DNA from: Nitrospira sp.
GTDB lineage: Bacteria; Nitrospirota; Nitrospiria; Nitrospirales; Nitrospiraceae
Assembly (NCBI GenBank): GCA_030123625.1
Contig: CP126121.1
Span: forward strand, 3,078,179-3,142,178
Reading direction: 5' to 3'
Length of the DNA stretch: 64,000 nucleotides
Position numbers and translations under genes: made by a program. Each line of letters starts with the position of its first letter. Within the stretch, counting starts at the first letter, position 1. A model generated the notes under the pieces. The model saw only the letters and a list, made by a program, of their open reading frames with translations, searched no databases and was not told the DNA's origin. Below, piece by piece: positions 8,580 through 17,165 of this stretch.

Positions 8580-9728
8580 ATGGCTGATTCTATGGGTGTG
8601 GTCATGAAGGCAGCAGCTCTCAGCGAGCGAGTGACGGGGAAAGTTTCAGACTTCGGTCCGCTGTTCGAGTATACCGTCAAACTCGTTCTTCTGACCTCTT
8701 TTCTCGAGCTGGTTCTCTATCGTCTGGTCTCCCGATTGGGAATGCATCTCAGCAAGATGGCGGCAGATCACCCGTGGATCACTCCCACATTCACCGCTCT
8801 GACCGAGGTGGGCACGTGGCTCCTCAACATCGTCGCCGTGTTGTTATTCTTGGCACTCACGTTGACCTTGATCAACCGATGGGGAGGACCGGACACAGGC
8901 CGGCTCAGCAAGCTTGGGAGTGTGGGGGCTGCACTCTTGTTGCTGTTGACCGTGATGTTTCTCATTGTGCAGCCCGGCATGCCGGGCGCAATCGTCTACA
9001 ACGGATTGACGCTGCTGGTGCTGACGGCGTTTGTGTGGGAATATGTGATGGCCCACCGCGAGCCGGCACAACGCGCGCTGGCGGTCACGTATTATTTGGG
9101 TGTTTCAGGATGGCTGTACTATCAGATCGTTTCGACGATCTACGGGTTGATGGGAACGATCGCGTCACCGCCCCTGGTCTACGAGTCTCATCGTATGGGT
9201 GAAGCATTGATGGTTCTCGCCAGCTTCTTCGTGTTTGTGGCCTATGGCAAGAGCAAGAGTCTCTCGTTGCGGACGACGAATCGACGGCAGCGGAACCGAG
9301 CCATGTGGTTTTGGGCGACGACGGGAACCATTTTCTCAGCCCTCCTCGTCGCAGACTACGTCTTGGACCTGTATAATCCTACATTGGCCTCTGCCGTCAG
9401 GCAGGCGTCGCAAGGCATCGGTTGGATCTTTCAATTCGGAATGGGCTATACCTTCTATCTCCCGTTTGCGGTGTATGTCGGGGGATTGCTCTGCTGGTCC
9501 TACACCGTCGTCAAATTGCTGATGATGGGGCGATTGGCCGGCTATGGGATCGGTCTGATGTTCGTCGCCGGTTATGCCCTATTGTTCTCGAATCTTACGT
9601 TAATGGTCGTTCTTGGGGTCATGTTGCTTGCCCTTGATCGAGTGAAGCCGACCGCCGCTGAATCGGTGCCGACCGCCGTCGGCCCCGTGATGTCGGCATC
9701 GGACGGCCTACTCCCAAGGCAGGCCTAG
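8580..9728 (+). CDS. Polytopic integral membrane protein of unknown function
   Basis: The 382-residue protein has about nine or ten hydrophobic segments, among them VKLVLLTSFLELVLYRLV, WLLNIVAVLLFLALTLTLI, ALLLLLTVMFLIV and the last, LMVVLGVMLLALDRV. There are no haem-ligand His pairs, no CxxC and no transporter signature that I recognise. It starts 24 bases after the radical-SAM gene and ends 12 bases before the TPR gene, so it is in the same operon. It could anchor or assist the neighbouring exported enzymes. The family is unknown. Confidence 0.75.
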   Translation: MADSMGVVMKAAALSERVTGKVSDFGPLFEYTVKLVLLTSFLELVLYRLVSRLGMHLSKMAADHPWITPTFTALTEVGTWLLNIVAVLLFLALTLTLINRWGGPDTGRLSKLGSVGAALLLLLTVMFLIVQPGMPGAIVYNGLTLLVLTAFVWEYVMAHREPAQRALAVTYYLGVSGWLYYQIVSTIYGLMGTIASPPLVYESHRMGEALMVLASFFVFVAYGKSKSLSLRTTNRRQRNRAMWFWATTGTIFSALLVADYVLDLYNPTLASAVRQASQGIGWIFQFGMGYTFYLPFAVYVGGLLCWSYTVVKLLMMGRLAGYGIGLMFVAGYALLFSNLTLMVVLGVMLLALDRVKPTAAESVPTAVGPVMSASDGLLPRQA

Positions 9729-9740
9729 TTTCAGAGCGAG

Positions 9741-10553
9741 ATGATTATGGAAAATCCAGAACAGACGGCATCGCAATCGGAGATCGTTCTCGACCCCGGC
9801 GATCAGCCGCTTACTCCGGACGAAGAGATCTCCGAGATCGAAAAATTATTAGTCGGCGAACCGGATGACTTTCAGGCTCGTTGTAGACTCGGTGAACTGT
9901 ACTTCAGCAAAGGGCGGCTTGACGACGCGTTGGCGGAAGTCAAGAAAGCGATTGAGATGGCGGAGTCCCTTCGCGCGGAAATGAATCGCTCGCTGGCCAT
10001 GTATTATTCAAACCTGGGAACGATCTATGCGACGAAGAACATGGCCGATGAAGCCGAGGCCGAGTTTCGACATGCCTTGGATATCTTCCCGCATGATGTC
10101 CTGGCGTTGTTCAATCTTGGGAGGCTCTACGCAGACAAGAAGCAATACATGGAGGCGAAGAGTTACTACGAACGTCTCGTCGAAATCACGCCTGACGATC
10201 CGATCGCTTGGTACAACCTTGCCAGCGTCTATATTGAATTGGACAACCCTCACGTGTCCGACTACAACACGATCGACGTGGGAATTCAGTGTTACCTTCG
10301 CACCTTGGAGCTCGATCCCAAGCATTTGGAATCGAGCTTCAAACTGATGGAAATCGCGCTCAATCATAAGAAGACCGATTTGGCGGTCAGGGTTATGGAG
10401 AGTGCGGTGGAGCACAGTCCCGATGAACCGCTCGCGTATTACAACCTCATCAGTGTGTATGATAAGTGCAAGATGTTCGACAAGGCCGAAGAGACCCGCA
10501 AGCGATTAAAGGAGCGGTTTGCCAAAAAGCCGAAGGATGAATCAAGATCCTAA
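9741..10553 (+). CDS. TPR repeat protein
   Basis: The 270-residue protein consists of tetratricopeptide repeats, with about five helical pairs such as ARCRLGELYFSKGRLDDALA, YYSNLGTIYATKNMADEAEA and ALFNLGRLYADKKQYMEAKS. There is no signal peptide or membrane segment, so it is a cytoplasmic scaffold. An alternative ATG lies two codons in. It sits between the polytopic membrane protein and tatA, so it may help assembly or targeting of the exported enzyme. That role is inferred from context alone. Confidence 0.85.
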   Translation: MIMENPEQTASQSEIVLDPGDQPLTPDEEISEIEKLLVGEPDDFQARCRLGELYFSKGRLDDALAEVKKAIEMAESLRAEMNRSLAMYYSNLGTIYATKNMADEAEAEFRHALDIFPHDVLALFNLGRLYADKKQYMEAKSYYERLVEITPDDPIAWYNLASVYIELDNPHVSDYNTIDVGIQCYLRTLELDPKHLESSFKLMEIALNHKKTDLAVRVMESAVEHSPDEPLAYYNLISVYDKCKMFDKAEETRKRLKERFAKKPKDESRS

Positions 10554-10577
10554 TTCATTTTGAGGAAGAGGTGTACT

Positions 10578-10856
10578 ATGTTTGGCAGTTTGGGATTCAC
10601 CGAGCTGATTCTTATACTCATGATTGTGATGATTATATTCGGAGCCGGGAAATTGCCGCAATTGGGTGAAGGGCTCGGCAAAGCAATCAAGGGGTTCAAG
10701 AAGTCGGTCCATGAGGCGGATGCGATCGAGGCCGACGCTCAGGCCGCGGCGCAACAGGCCGCCGCCCCTCCAGCCGTGACTGCGGCTCCGCCCCCCCAGA
10801 GTGCCGCACTGAATCAGCCCGCGGGAGCTACCGCGCAACCGGCTCCACGAGCCTAG
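10578..10856 (+). CDS. tatA: Sec-independent translocase TatA/E subunit
   Basis: This is a 92-residue protein. It has the TatA layout: a short N-terminus [19 protein letters not shown], one transmembrane helix, the [20 protein letters not shown] hinge and amphipathic helix, and an Ala/Pro-rich tail. The ATG at 10578 follows a good ribosome-binding site (gaggaagagg); an upstream TTG in frame is not needed. TatA forms the pore for folded, cofactor-loaded proteins. Its place in a block with TorD, NxrC-like proteins and a polyferredoxin suggests a Tat component linked to NXR export. The stop codon runs directly into a repeat element. Confidence 0.92.
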   Translation: MFGSLGFTELILILMIVMIIFGAGKLPQLGEGLGKAIKGFKKSVHEADAIEADAQAAAQQAAAPPAVTAAPPPQSAALNQPAGATAQPAPRA

Positions 10857-11156
10857 CAGGATGTTGAAAAAGTCCGCCAACGGCGTTCTCGCGGGACACA
10901 GCCGCCTCACCATCTCGGCGGCGTTCACAGGCGTGCCGTGCCTTATTCGGCACGGCGTGAACCTCAGAGGCTCAACGTACCGAAGCGTACGTCTCCGCCT
11001 TAAGACACTGGGCGCTCACCAACTCGCGCCCGTCCGCAGACGTGAGGCTCCTTCTTCGTCGCCTCGCGGACCTCGCTGCGGCTTGCCCGTGGAAAGGCGC
11101 GTCTTGGCGCGCCGGGGTTGGGCGGGTGAGAAAGAAGGTCTTTTTGAACATCCTGC
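10856..11156. repeat. Long repeat element with terminal inverted repeats, copy 1
   Basis: The left end gcaggatgttgaaaaag (10856-10872) matches the reverse complement of the right end (11140-11156) at 16 of 17 bases. The interior is close to that of the element at 29465-29835, for instance ctcaccatctcggcggcg and cgcgtcttggcgcgccgg. It begins at the last base of the tatA stop codon. The interior carries meaningless open frames and no transposase. It resembles a non-autonomous MITE or an extended 3'-UTR element. Confidence 0.85.
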
Positions 11157-11220
11157 GCCGAGAGTCGAAGTATGCGAGCGGCAAATAATCTTTTGATAGC
11201 CTCCTGCGAGTGTCGTACTT

Positions 11221-12474
11221 ATGGAAATTGAACTCGGATTGGCCGCCGGTTACATTGAAACCTTTGCCGGTAACGGCAAGGCTCGAAGCACGGGTGACGG
11301 AAAACGCGCGGTGAAAGCCGGAATTCCGCTCCCCCATCACATCGCACTGGACAAGGCGGAACAGTGGCTATACTTTGCCGAGTCTGGGTCTGACCGGGTC
11401 CGGCGCGTCAATCTTCAAGAAGGCACTGTCCACAATTTTGCCGGCATCGGGGAGACGTGTTACAGCGGCGATGAAGGTCTCTGTGGCGAAGCAGGGCTCT
11501 ATCTGCCCTTGGGTGTCGCGTTTGATTCCCGGAACAATTTGTACATCTGCGATTCCGGGAGCAACCGGATTCGAAAGGTCGATCATGTCACGGGCATCAT
11601 TACGACGGTGGTCGGTACCGGTCAGCATGGATTCAATGGGGACGGTCCCGCGCTGGAAGTCAATCTGACCTGGCCTGCAGCGATCGCGTTTGATCGCGAA
11701 GACGTTCTCTATATCGCTGATACTCAAGCGCACAAAGTCAGGCGGTTCGATCCGAAAACAGGATTGGTCACGACGATTGCAGGGACCTGGTCGGCCGAGG
11801 ATGAAGCAAGAGAACAACCGCTGGTAGCTAGGAATTTAGTCGTGTTGTCAGGCGACGCAATCGGAATCGATTTCAGCGATGATCAGGGATGGCTTATGCC
11901 GGTCTGCTCGGATGGGCTTGACATGTCGATGTATCTGGACGATGGAAAACCTGCAATGGACGCGCGTCTCTACGACATCGTCGGGCTGGCGGTCGATGCG
12001 AGGGGCGACGTGTACGTTGTCGACAAGGGCAGCAATCGTGTCAGAAAGATCGATTCCCGGACGGGAGTTATTTCGACTGTCGCAGGAGTCTGCCGGTATG
12101 GATACGACGGCGACGAGAAGCCGGCCGTCAGAGCCATGTTGCACGCCCCGGAAGCCGTGATCCTTGATCACGAGGACAATCTCTACATTTCCGATACCAT
12201 GAACCATCGGGTTCGCAAGGTCGATGGAAAGACCGGTCTTATTGCCACGGTCGCGGGAAACGGCGACAGTGGTTATGAAGACAAGAACATCGGCGGCTGT
12301 GGGGCCGCTCGATTCGTCGCCAAGGAATCGGCCGGGATGTTGAAACACGGAGACGGCTTGCTCGGGACCGAGGCTGTGGTGAATTCGCCAGTCGGTTTGG
12401 CCGTGGATTCGCAAAGCCACCTCTATATCTGCGAACGCGGAGAAAATAAGATCCGCCGTCTGAAGCTCTCGTAG
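11221..12474 (+). CDS. NHL-repeat beta-propeller protein
   Basis: The 417-residue protein is built of NHL repeats of the pattern LYICDSGSNRIRKVDHVTG followed by (V/I)(T/S)T(V/I)(V/A)G.G and an (Y/F)(N/D)GD turn. About six are visible, which makes a six-bladed propeller. The N-terminus is short with no clear signal peptide. NHL propellers bind proteins, RNA or ligands, and no catalytic residues are visible. The start at ATG 11221 has a weak ribosome-binding site, and the transcript probably begins in or after the preceding repeat. Its job in the island is unknown. Confidence 0.8.
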   Translation: MEIELGLAAGYIETFAGNGKARSTGDGKRAVKAGIPLPHHIALDKAEQWLYFAESGSDRVRRVNLQEGTVHNFAGIGETCYSGDEGLCGEAGLYLPLGVAFDSRNNLYICDSGSNRIRKVDHVTGIITTVVGTGQHGFNGDGPALEVNLTWPAAIAFDREDVLYIADTQAHKVRRFDPKTGLVTTIAGTWSAEDEAREQPLVARNLVVLSGDAIGIDFSDDQGWLMPVCSDGLDMSMYLDDGKPAMDARLYDIVGLAVDARGDVYVVDKGSNRVRKIDSRTGVISTVAGVCRYGYDGDEKPAVRAMLHAPEAVILDHEDNLYISDTMNHRVRKVDGKTGLIATVAGNGDSGYEDKNIGGCGAARFVAKESAGMLKHGDGLLGTEAVVNSPVGLAVDSQSHLYICERGENKIRRLKLS

Positions 12475-12496
12475 TCAATACCTCTTGCCTTCACGT

Positions 12497-12524
12497 TTGT
12501 CTCGCATCGGTTTTGTGGTATTCT
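12497..12524 (+). promoter_or_regulatory. Possible sigma-70 promoter before the second NxrC-like gene
   Basis: TTGTCT (12497-12502) and TATTCT (12519-12524) are 16 bases apart, about 30 bases upstream of the start at 12554. It is a moderate match only. Confidence 0.3.
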
Positions 12525-12553
12525 GAAATCGGCTTCTCTCGGAGTACCGTGCG

Positions 12554-13384
12554 GTGCAGATGAAGTACATGGACAGTTCCCGCTCTCATCTCCTTGGGTT
12601 TTTCTCCGGCCTTATTGTTGTTGCCAGTGTGCTCGGAGCGTTTGGGATTCCGCTGGTCAGTTCGGCGGGAATGACCATCAGATCGTATTTGGTTCCTGGT
12701 GACCTGCCGAATGCCGCCGATGATGCCGATTGGAAGAAGATCTCACCGACCACCATTCCCCTGAGTGGACAAGTGATCACGAGGCCGGTGTGGCCGGAAC
12801 CCACCGTGCGTGCGTTGACGGTGCGGTCCGTACACAATGGGACCGAGATCGCCTTTCTACTGGAATGGCAGGACAACACGAAGAATGATCGGTTGACTCC
12901 CGGTACCTTTCGGGATGGAGTTGCGATCGGCCTTCCGCTCGGCGATGCGCCGGCATTTTTCTGCATGGGACAGCTCGACCACTATATCAACATCTGGCAT
13001 TGGAAGGCGGATTGGCAAAGCGATATCGATCGACGGGCGTCCCGGGCATCGGAGAAAAAAGAGGGAGGGGTCCGCACGTTCGAAGTCATCCCGCGACGAG
13101 TCTCTTCTGTGGAAGATTTGATCGGCGGGGGATTCAGCACGTTGACCACAAAGGAGAAGCAGGGAAGAGTGCAAGGACAGGCGGTATGGAGGGACGGTGT
13201 GTGGCATGTTGTGATGCGCCGTCCCCTGGTGAGCGAAGAACAAGAGAATGAGGCCACGCTCGTTCCCGGTCGCGTTCAGACCGTGGCATTCGCCGTGTGG
13301 AATGGAGAAAACAAAGAGCGCAACGGCCAGAAGGCCGTGGCACCTTGGTTTCAACTCAGCATCGATCCTGTCGCCAAACTCTAG
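12554..13384 (+). CDS. NxrC-like secreted haem-b subunit, copy 2
   Basis: The 276-residue protein has an N-terminal signal sequence and the same domain as the gene at 5594: PNAADDADWKKISPTTIPLS, IAFLLEWQDNTKNDRLTPGTF and PAFFCMGQLDHYINIWHWKAD (shown in part). The C-termini also agree (ERNGQKAVAPWFQL here, ERNGMKSLSTWFTL there). The GTG at 12554 and the ATG at 12560 are both possible starts. It lacks about 40 residues in the middle relative to copy 1. It is likely another haem-b electron-transfer subunit or an alternative NxrC. The stop codon runs into a repeat element. Confidence 0.8.
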   Translation: MQMKYMDSSRSHLLGFFSGLIVVASVLGAFGIPLVSSAGMTIRSYLVPGDLPNAADDADWKKISPTTIPLSGQVITRPVWPEPTVRALTVRSVHNGTEIAFLLEWQDNTKNDRLTPGTFRDGVAIGLPLGDAPAFFCMGQLDHYINIWHWKADWQSDIDRRASRASEKKEGGVRTFEVIPRRVSSVEDLIGGGFSTLTTKEKQGRVQGQAVWRDGVWHVVMRRPLVSEEQENEATLVPGRVQTVAFAVWNGENKERNGQKAVAPWFQLSIDPVAKL

Positions 13385-13507
13385 CAGGATGTTGAAAAAG
13401 GCCGCCAGCTTTGTTCTCGCATCGCTCAAGGCCTCAACGTACCAACCGCGTACGCCTCGGCCTTTCGCTCGCTGCGGCCGCGCTGGACGGTCTTTTGACC
13501 ATCCTGC
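13384..13507. repeat. Terminal-inverted-repeat element, copy 2 (short form)
   Basis: It starts at the last base of the stop codon of the NxrC-like gene with gcaggatgttgaaaaag (13384-13400), identical to copy 1. It ends with cttttgaccatcctgc (13492-13507), an imperfect complement. The interior is only about 90 bp, with a second palindromic stretch around the taccaaccgcgta segment. It is probably an internally deleted version of the 300-370 bp form. Confidence 0.75.
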
Positions 13508-13533
13508 CGGATTTCACGAGTTGCGAGATACGA

Positions 13534-13971
13534 ATGAAGAGGACAACTTGGGGATGCGTTTGTTGTCTGTTGAGCGGACTGTTATTCGTCGGGGGTGGGT
13601 TTGCGGAGGGTGGAGGGCAGCTGGGCGTCATGACCGAGGAAGAAGCATCCAAACTTGGAGAAGAGTTTGGGATCGTTGTCGGCGCCGTCGATGAAGAAAT
13701 TCAAAAAGAACTGAAATTGCAGAAACCCCAGGGAGTGGCCGTGTTCGAGGTCATTGGGAATTCACGCGCGGACTATGCGGGAATCAAGGTTCGATCCGTC
13801 ATTAAGGAAATCGATAAACAGGAGATCCGAACCATGGCGGATTTTGGGCGGGCGATCAAGAAAGCCATGAAAGAATGCAACTTCACCGTCGGAACCTATG
13901 AGCCGGCGGATCCGGGGGATCCGGTCGGCTGGGGGGTTAATTTTCACTTTGTCGGCTGTAAGCGGGATTAA
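13534..13971 (+). CDS. Secreted PDZ-domain protein
   Basis: From the ATG at 13534 the protein has 145 residues. It has a hydrophobic signal segment (CVCCLLSGLLFVGGGFAEGG) and then a PDZ-like domain: GVAVFEVIGNSRADYAGIKV and IKEIDKQEIRTMADFGRAIK. A longer open frame from 13411 runs through the repeat element and was rejected as the start. PDZ domains bind the C-termini of partner proteins. No protease domain is present, so this is a periplasmic adaptor. It sits between an NxrC-like protein and two pentahaem cytochromes. Its partner is unknown. Confidence 0.75.
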   Translation: MKRTTWGCVCCLLSGLLFVGGGFAEGGGQLGVMTEEEASKLGEEFGIVVGAVDEEIQKELKLQKPQGVAVFEVIGNSRADYAGIKVRSVIKEIDKQEIRTMADFGRAIKKAMKECNFTVGTYEPADPGDPVGWGVNFHFVGCKRD

Positions 13972-13996
13972 CGGCGGTCGTGATGAGTGATGTGCG

Positions 13997-15322
13997 ATGA
14001 GTGGCGTGATGGGACATGGCCGGTCATGGCGACGACGATGTGTGACGATTGCTGTCTGTCTTCTGAGCTTGACTAGCATCCCGAGCACCAATCATGAGGG
14101 AGCAATCGCTCAAGGAGCGAATGGTCAGTCTCAGGCCGGCTGGGCGGCGGAAATCGAGAAAGTCTTCATCCGTTCCGAAGACTGCAAGCAATGCCATGAG
14201 CGTCATTACGAAGAGTGGAAGGGCGCGAGAGAGCAGACGCCGGATTTGAAGACCTTCGGCCGTGTGGATGCGGCTCTTCTGCACGGCACATCCTTAGAGT
14301 CCCCGGTCTTTCGAACGGTATTGGGTCTTTGGAAACAGACGAATCCGACACCGGATGAACAGGGACGATGCCTCTCATGTCATGTGCCTGCCGTCACCGT
14401 CTTCCCTCAGCATGCCGAGAAGATTGTGGGGCACGTGATTGCCGGCACGCCGAACATTGAAGGGATCGGCTGTGCTGCCTGCCATTTGATGAATGGGATG
14501 GAAAAGGGTTCGAACTCACCGCCGACATTCACATTGCAGCCGGGCAATACGTTCTACGGCCCCTATTCACATCCGGAAGAGAATCTCGTCCATCCGGCCG
14601 CACAGTCGGATGACTTCCGAGCGGCCAGTTTTTGTGCCTCCTGTCACTTCGATAAGGTGAAAGATGTGTCGCGGAAGAATCTGCCGGGAGAAATTCTTCA
14701 GGGCACGATTTGTCAGGATTGCCACATGGAGCCATCAACGGGGAGTTCCACGTCCAGACGCGGGGCCATGACCAGAGCCATCGGTCGCCATTGGTTTCGC
14801 GGTGTCGTCGTTTCCGGTACCATGCTCAAGAATCGGAACCTACAAGCCGAGTGGATGCCACGCATCGATATTGACGTGGCAAAGACCGGCATGGTGGTGG
14901 AAGGGACCGGGATCGTGAAGGTCGGCAGTCTTCCGCACAGTTTTCCCGATGGCGATCCGGTATTGAAACAGTTCTTTCTGACCGTCACGGTAAAGGACAC
15001 GCAAGGTAAGACGTTGGCGGAAGAGACAAAACAGTTTGGGTTGTCTTACGACAAAATTCTACGCGGTCCGATTCCTGATCCCTTCATCAAGGGCGGCAAT
15101 ACGAGGAAAGTCCCATTTTTGCTGACGCTCCCGTCCGGCACAGCGGCAGCCTCGATAGAGGCAGTGCTGAGCTATTCGCTTCTTCCTATACCCGAATCGC
15201 CCTTGTGGGAACGATACCTTGCGACTCTGGAGACCGAAACACAGAGGGACGAGGCGAGAAAGATCATTCAGGAATATACGCAGCGGCGCTTTCTGACGTA
15301 TCGTGTCAAATCACTTTCTTAA
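13997..15322 (+). CDS. Pentahaem cytochrome c (c554-like), first of pair
   Basis: In this 441-residue protein, after an N-terminal signal sequence (cleavage near AIAQ), five CXXCH haem sites are visible at residues 63 (CKQCH), 125 (CLSCH), 159 (CAACH), 213 (CASCH) and 239 (CQDCH). A beta-rich C-terminal half of about 190 residues follows with no haem motif. The layout is like cytochrome c554-type proteins. It would carry electrons in the periplasm. The last 20 bases overlap the next cytochrome gene, so the two are translationally coupled and probably work together. Donor and acceptor are unknown. Confidence 0.88.
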   Translation: MSGVMGHGRSWRRRCVTIAVCLLSLTSIPSTNHEGAIAQGANGQSQAGWAAEIEKVFIRSEDCKQCHERHYEEWKGAREQTPDLKTFGRVDAALLHGTSLESPVFRTVLGLWKQTNPTPDEQGRCLSCHVPAVTVFPQHAEKIVGHVIAGTPNIEGIGCAACHLMNGMEKGSNSPPTFTLQPGNTFYGPYSHPEENLVHPAAQSDDFRAASFCASCHFDKVKDVSRKNLPGEILQGTICQDCHMEPSTGSSTSRRGAMTRAIGRHWFRGVVVSGTMLKNRNLQAEWMPRIDIDVAKTGMVVEGTGIVKVGSLPHSFPDGDPVLKQFFLTVTVKDTQGKTLAEETKQFGLSYDKILRGPIPDPFIKGGNTRKVPFLLTLPSGTAAASIEAVLSYSLLPIPESPLWERYLATLETETQRDEARKIIQEYTQRRFLTYRVKSLS

Positions 15323-16571
15323 AGTCATCGTGAACCCGTTGTCCGCCATGATGACGGTTGGACTCAGTTTTGTCGTAACGATCGGTGCTGCACTGCTATC
15401 CGACGGCGCATTCACCTCCGCACGAGCACAGAATGCGGCAAATCAATCATTGATCGAGAAGACCTTCCCGCATTCCACCAAATGCAAGCGGTGTCATGAA
15501 CGGGTGTACGAAGAGTGGGAGACCTCGCCTCTGGCGAAGTCCATCCATGCTCCCGCGTTTCGCGCGTCGCTTGATATCTACTTAAATTCAACGATGGGAA
15601 AGGACAAGACGCTGTGTTTTCGCTGCCATGCCCCGCATGTGCGGGAATTCCAGGAGCATGTTCAGCTCTTTGTCGATCAAACGAAAGCGGGCGATCCGTC
15701 CTTGGACGGAGTTGCTTGTAGTCAATGCCATCTGATCAAGCATGTGGACCGAGCCAAGCATCCTCCGGAACCACAATATGAGATCGGGGGGAAAACGCTC
15801 TACGGGCCCTACAGCGACTTCGTTCAGAACCTTGCACATCAGTCGATGGAACTGGGGCTGTTTCAAAAGTCCGACCTTTGTTTGAACTGCCATCAGTCCG
15901 TGCCTTCAGCGACGAACTTGGGCAAGACCAACGACTTGCTCGGGAATTGGGACCAAAGCCGGGCCATGAAGTCCGGCAAAGAATGCCAGACGTGCCATAT
16001 GCCGCAACAAGTAGGAGAGTCGGCCAATGGAGAAAAGAGGCGTAAAATTGCAAACCATACATTTCCCGGGCGCATCGGCAAGTTGCGCCAGGAAGCGGCG
16101 AAACTGGACATGCAGACAAAGATCGACGGGGACAAGACGACCGTGACGGTAAAGGTCCAAAGCCTGGTGCCGCACAATTTGCCTACTACTCATCCGGCTT
16201 GGGCCACAGTGGCCTTAAATCTGGACATCAAAGGAAAGAACCTCAAAACGGTGTTTGCTGATAAGCGTGTCTACGGTCGAACGTATCTCGATGCCCAAGG
16301 ACAGAAGACCGTGTTCGACTTCGAAGCAGTGAAGGTGGCCGAAGACACGGTCCTCAAACCCGAAGAGACCAGAGAAGAAATATTCACGTTTCCGACGCCG
16401 AAAGATACTAAGACGTTCGATGTCGAGATTGCATTGAATTATGCCCCATTGAACGGCCCTGCCTCATTCCTGCAGCGCGTTGAAGCTGAGTCATCCCAAG
16501 GCTCACAAGACCCGGTCTTCCAGCCGATTGAGATCGTCAAGCGGACGGAGAACGTGCCGGTTGCTAAGTAG
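15303..16571 (+). CDS. Pentahaem cytochrome c (c554-like), second of pair
   Basis: The 422-residue protein is a paralogue of the preceding gene with the same plan: signal sequence (FTSARAQ end), five CXXCH sites at residues 61 (CKRCH), 105 (CFRCH), 139 (CSQCH), 193 (CLNCH) and 228 (CQTCH), and a haem-free beta-rich C-terminal half. The HNLPTTHPAW motif matches LPHSFPDGDP of the first cytochrome in position. The GTG at 15303 is inside the previous gene; starts at 15330 or 15348 are alternatives. It is likely the second half of a two-cytochrome unit. Confidence 0.88.
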   Translation: MSNHFLKVIVNPLSAMMTVGLSFVVTIGAALLSDGAFTSARAQNAANQSLIEKTFPHSTKCKRCHERVYEEWETSPLAKSIHAPAFRASLDIYLNSTMGKDKTLCFRCHAPHVREFQEHVQLFVDQTKAGDPSLDGVACSQCHLIKHVDRAKHPPEPQYEIGGKTLYGPYSDFVQNLAHQSMELGLFQKSDLCLNCHQSVPSATNLGKTNDLLGNWDQSRAMKSGKECQTCHMPQQVGESANGEKRRKIANHTFPGRIGKLRQEAAKLDMQTKIDGDKTTVTVKVQSLVPHNLPTTHPAWATVALNLDIKGKNLKTVFADKRVYGRTYLDAQGQKTVFDFEAVKVAEDTVLKPEETREEIFTFPTPKDTKTFDVEIALNYAPLNGPASFLQRVEAESSQGSQDPVFQPIEIVKRTENVPVAK

Positions 16572-16650
16572 CTGGGCAGGCGGAAACGTAAAAGGTAGGA
16601 CGCGAATCTGATGGATTTGAATCTGTTTGGCGCTGAGGTATACTGAGCCC

Positions 16651-16869
16651 ATGTCCTTCAACTTTCCTCTCAAAGATATGAGTCTCCACGAGAAGCTTGC
16701 TGCGATGGAATCTTTGTGGGAAGACATTGCCCGTACTCCGGAAGCCATCGAGAGCCCCCCCTGGCACAAAGACATCCTTGATGAACGCCGCCAACGACTT
16801 GCCGAGGGACAATCTGAATTCGTCGATTGGGAGACTGCCAAAGCGGACATCCGAAATAAGGCCTTGTGA
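16651..16869 (+). CDS. Addiction-module antitoxin (RelB-like, TIGR02574-type)
   Basis: From the ATG at 16651 the protein has 72 residues. The pattern MSLHEKLAAMESLWEDIAR with WHKDILDERRQRLAEG is typical of the small putative addiction-module proteins encoded upstream of ParE/RelE toxins. Its stop overlaps the GTG start of the toxin gene (GTGA). It should neutralise the toxin and repress the operon; no clear operator palindrome was found upstream. Confidence 0.85.
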   Translation: MSFNFPLKDMSLHEKLAAMESLWEDIARTPEAIESPPWHKDILDERRQRLAEGQSEFVDWETAKADIRNKAL

Positions 16870-17165
16870 GAATCAAGATCCTGGACGAAGCCCAGGATGA
16901 TTTGATCCAGGGTTTCCGCTTCTATGAAGGCCGGGAGGCCGGTCTTGGGGCCTACTTCCTAGACTGCTTGTTCTCAGATATTGATTCTCTTCTCCTATAC
17001 GGCGGAATCCATCAAGTCGTATATGGTCATCGTCGTTGCCTCTCCAAACGCTTCCCTTTCGCCATTTACTACAGCGTGGACGAAAACATCGTTCATGTGC
17101 ATGCCGTACTGGATTGTCGAAGAAATCCATTGTGGATCAGGAAGCGATTAAAAGGAGAGGGTTAA
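16866..17165 (+). CDS. ParE/RelE-family toxin
   Basis: The 99-residue protein starts at a GTG overlapping the antitoxin stop. The motif pattern ILDEAQDDLIQGFRFYEGRE, GGIHQVVYGHRRCLSKRFPF and AIYYSVDENIVHVHAVLDCR matches the ParE/RelE fold. Whether it acts on gyrase or mRNA cannot be told from sequence. Its 3' end touches the ORF end of the IS transposase on the other strand, and the IS terminal repeat starts 49 bases later. Confidence 0.85.
   Translation: MRIKILDEAQDDLIQGFRFYEGREAGLGAYFLDCLFSDIDSLLLYGGIHQVVYGHRRCLSKRFPFAIYYSVDENIVHVHAVLDCRRNPLWIRKRLKGEG

Noticed and set aside
10861..11196. Open frame inside the repeat element after tatA
   Set aside because: It is made of repeat sequence, and the homologous stretch in copy 3 does not keep the frame.
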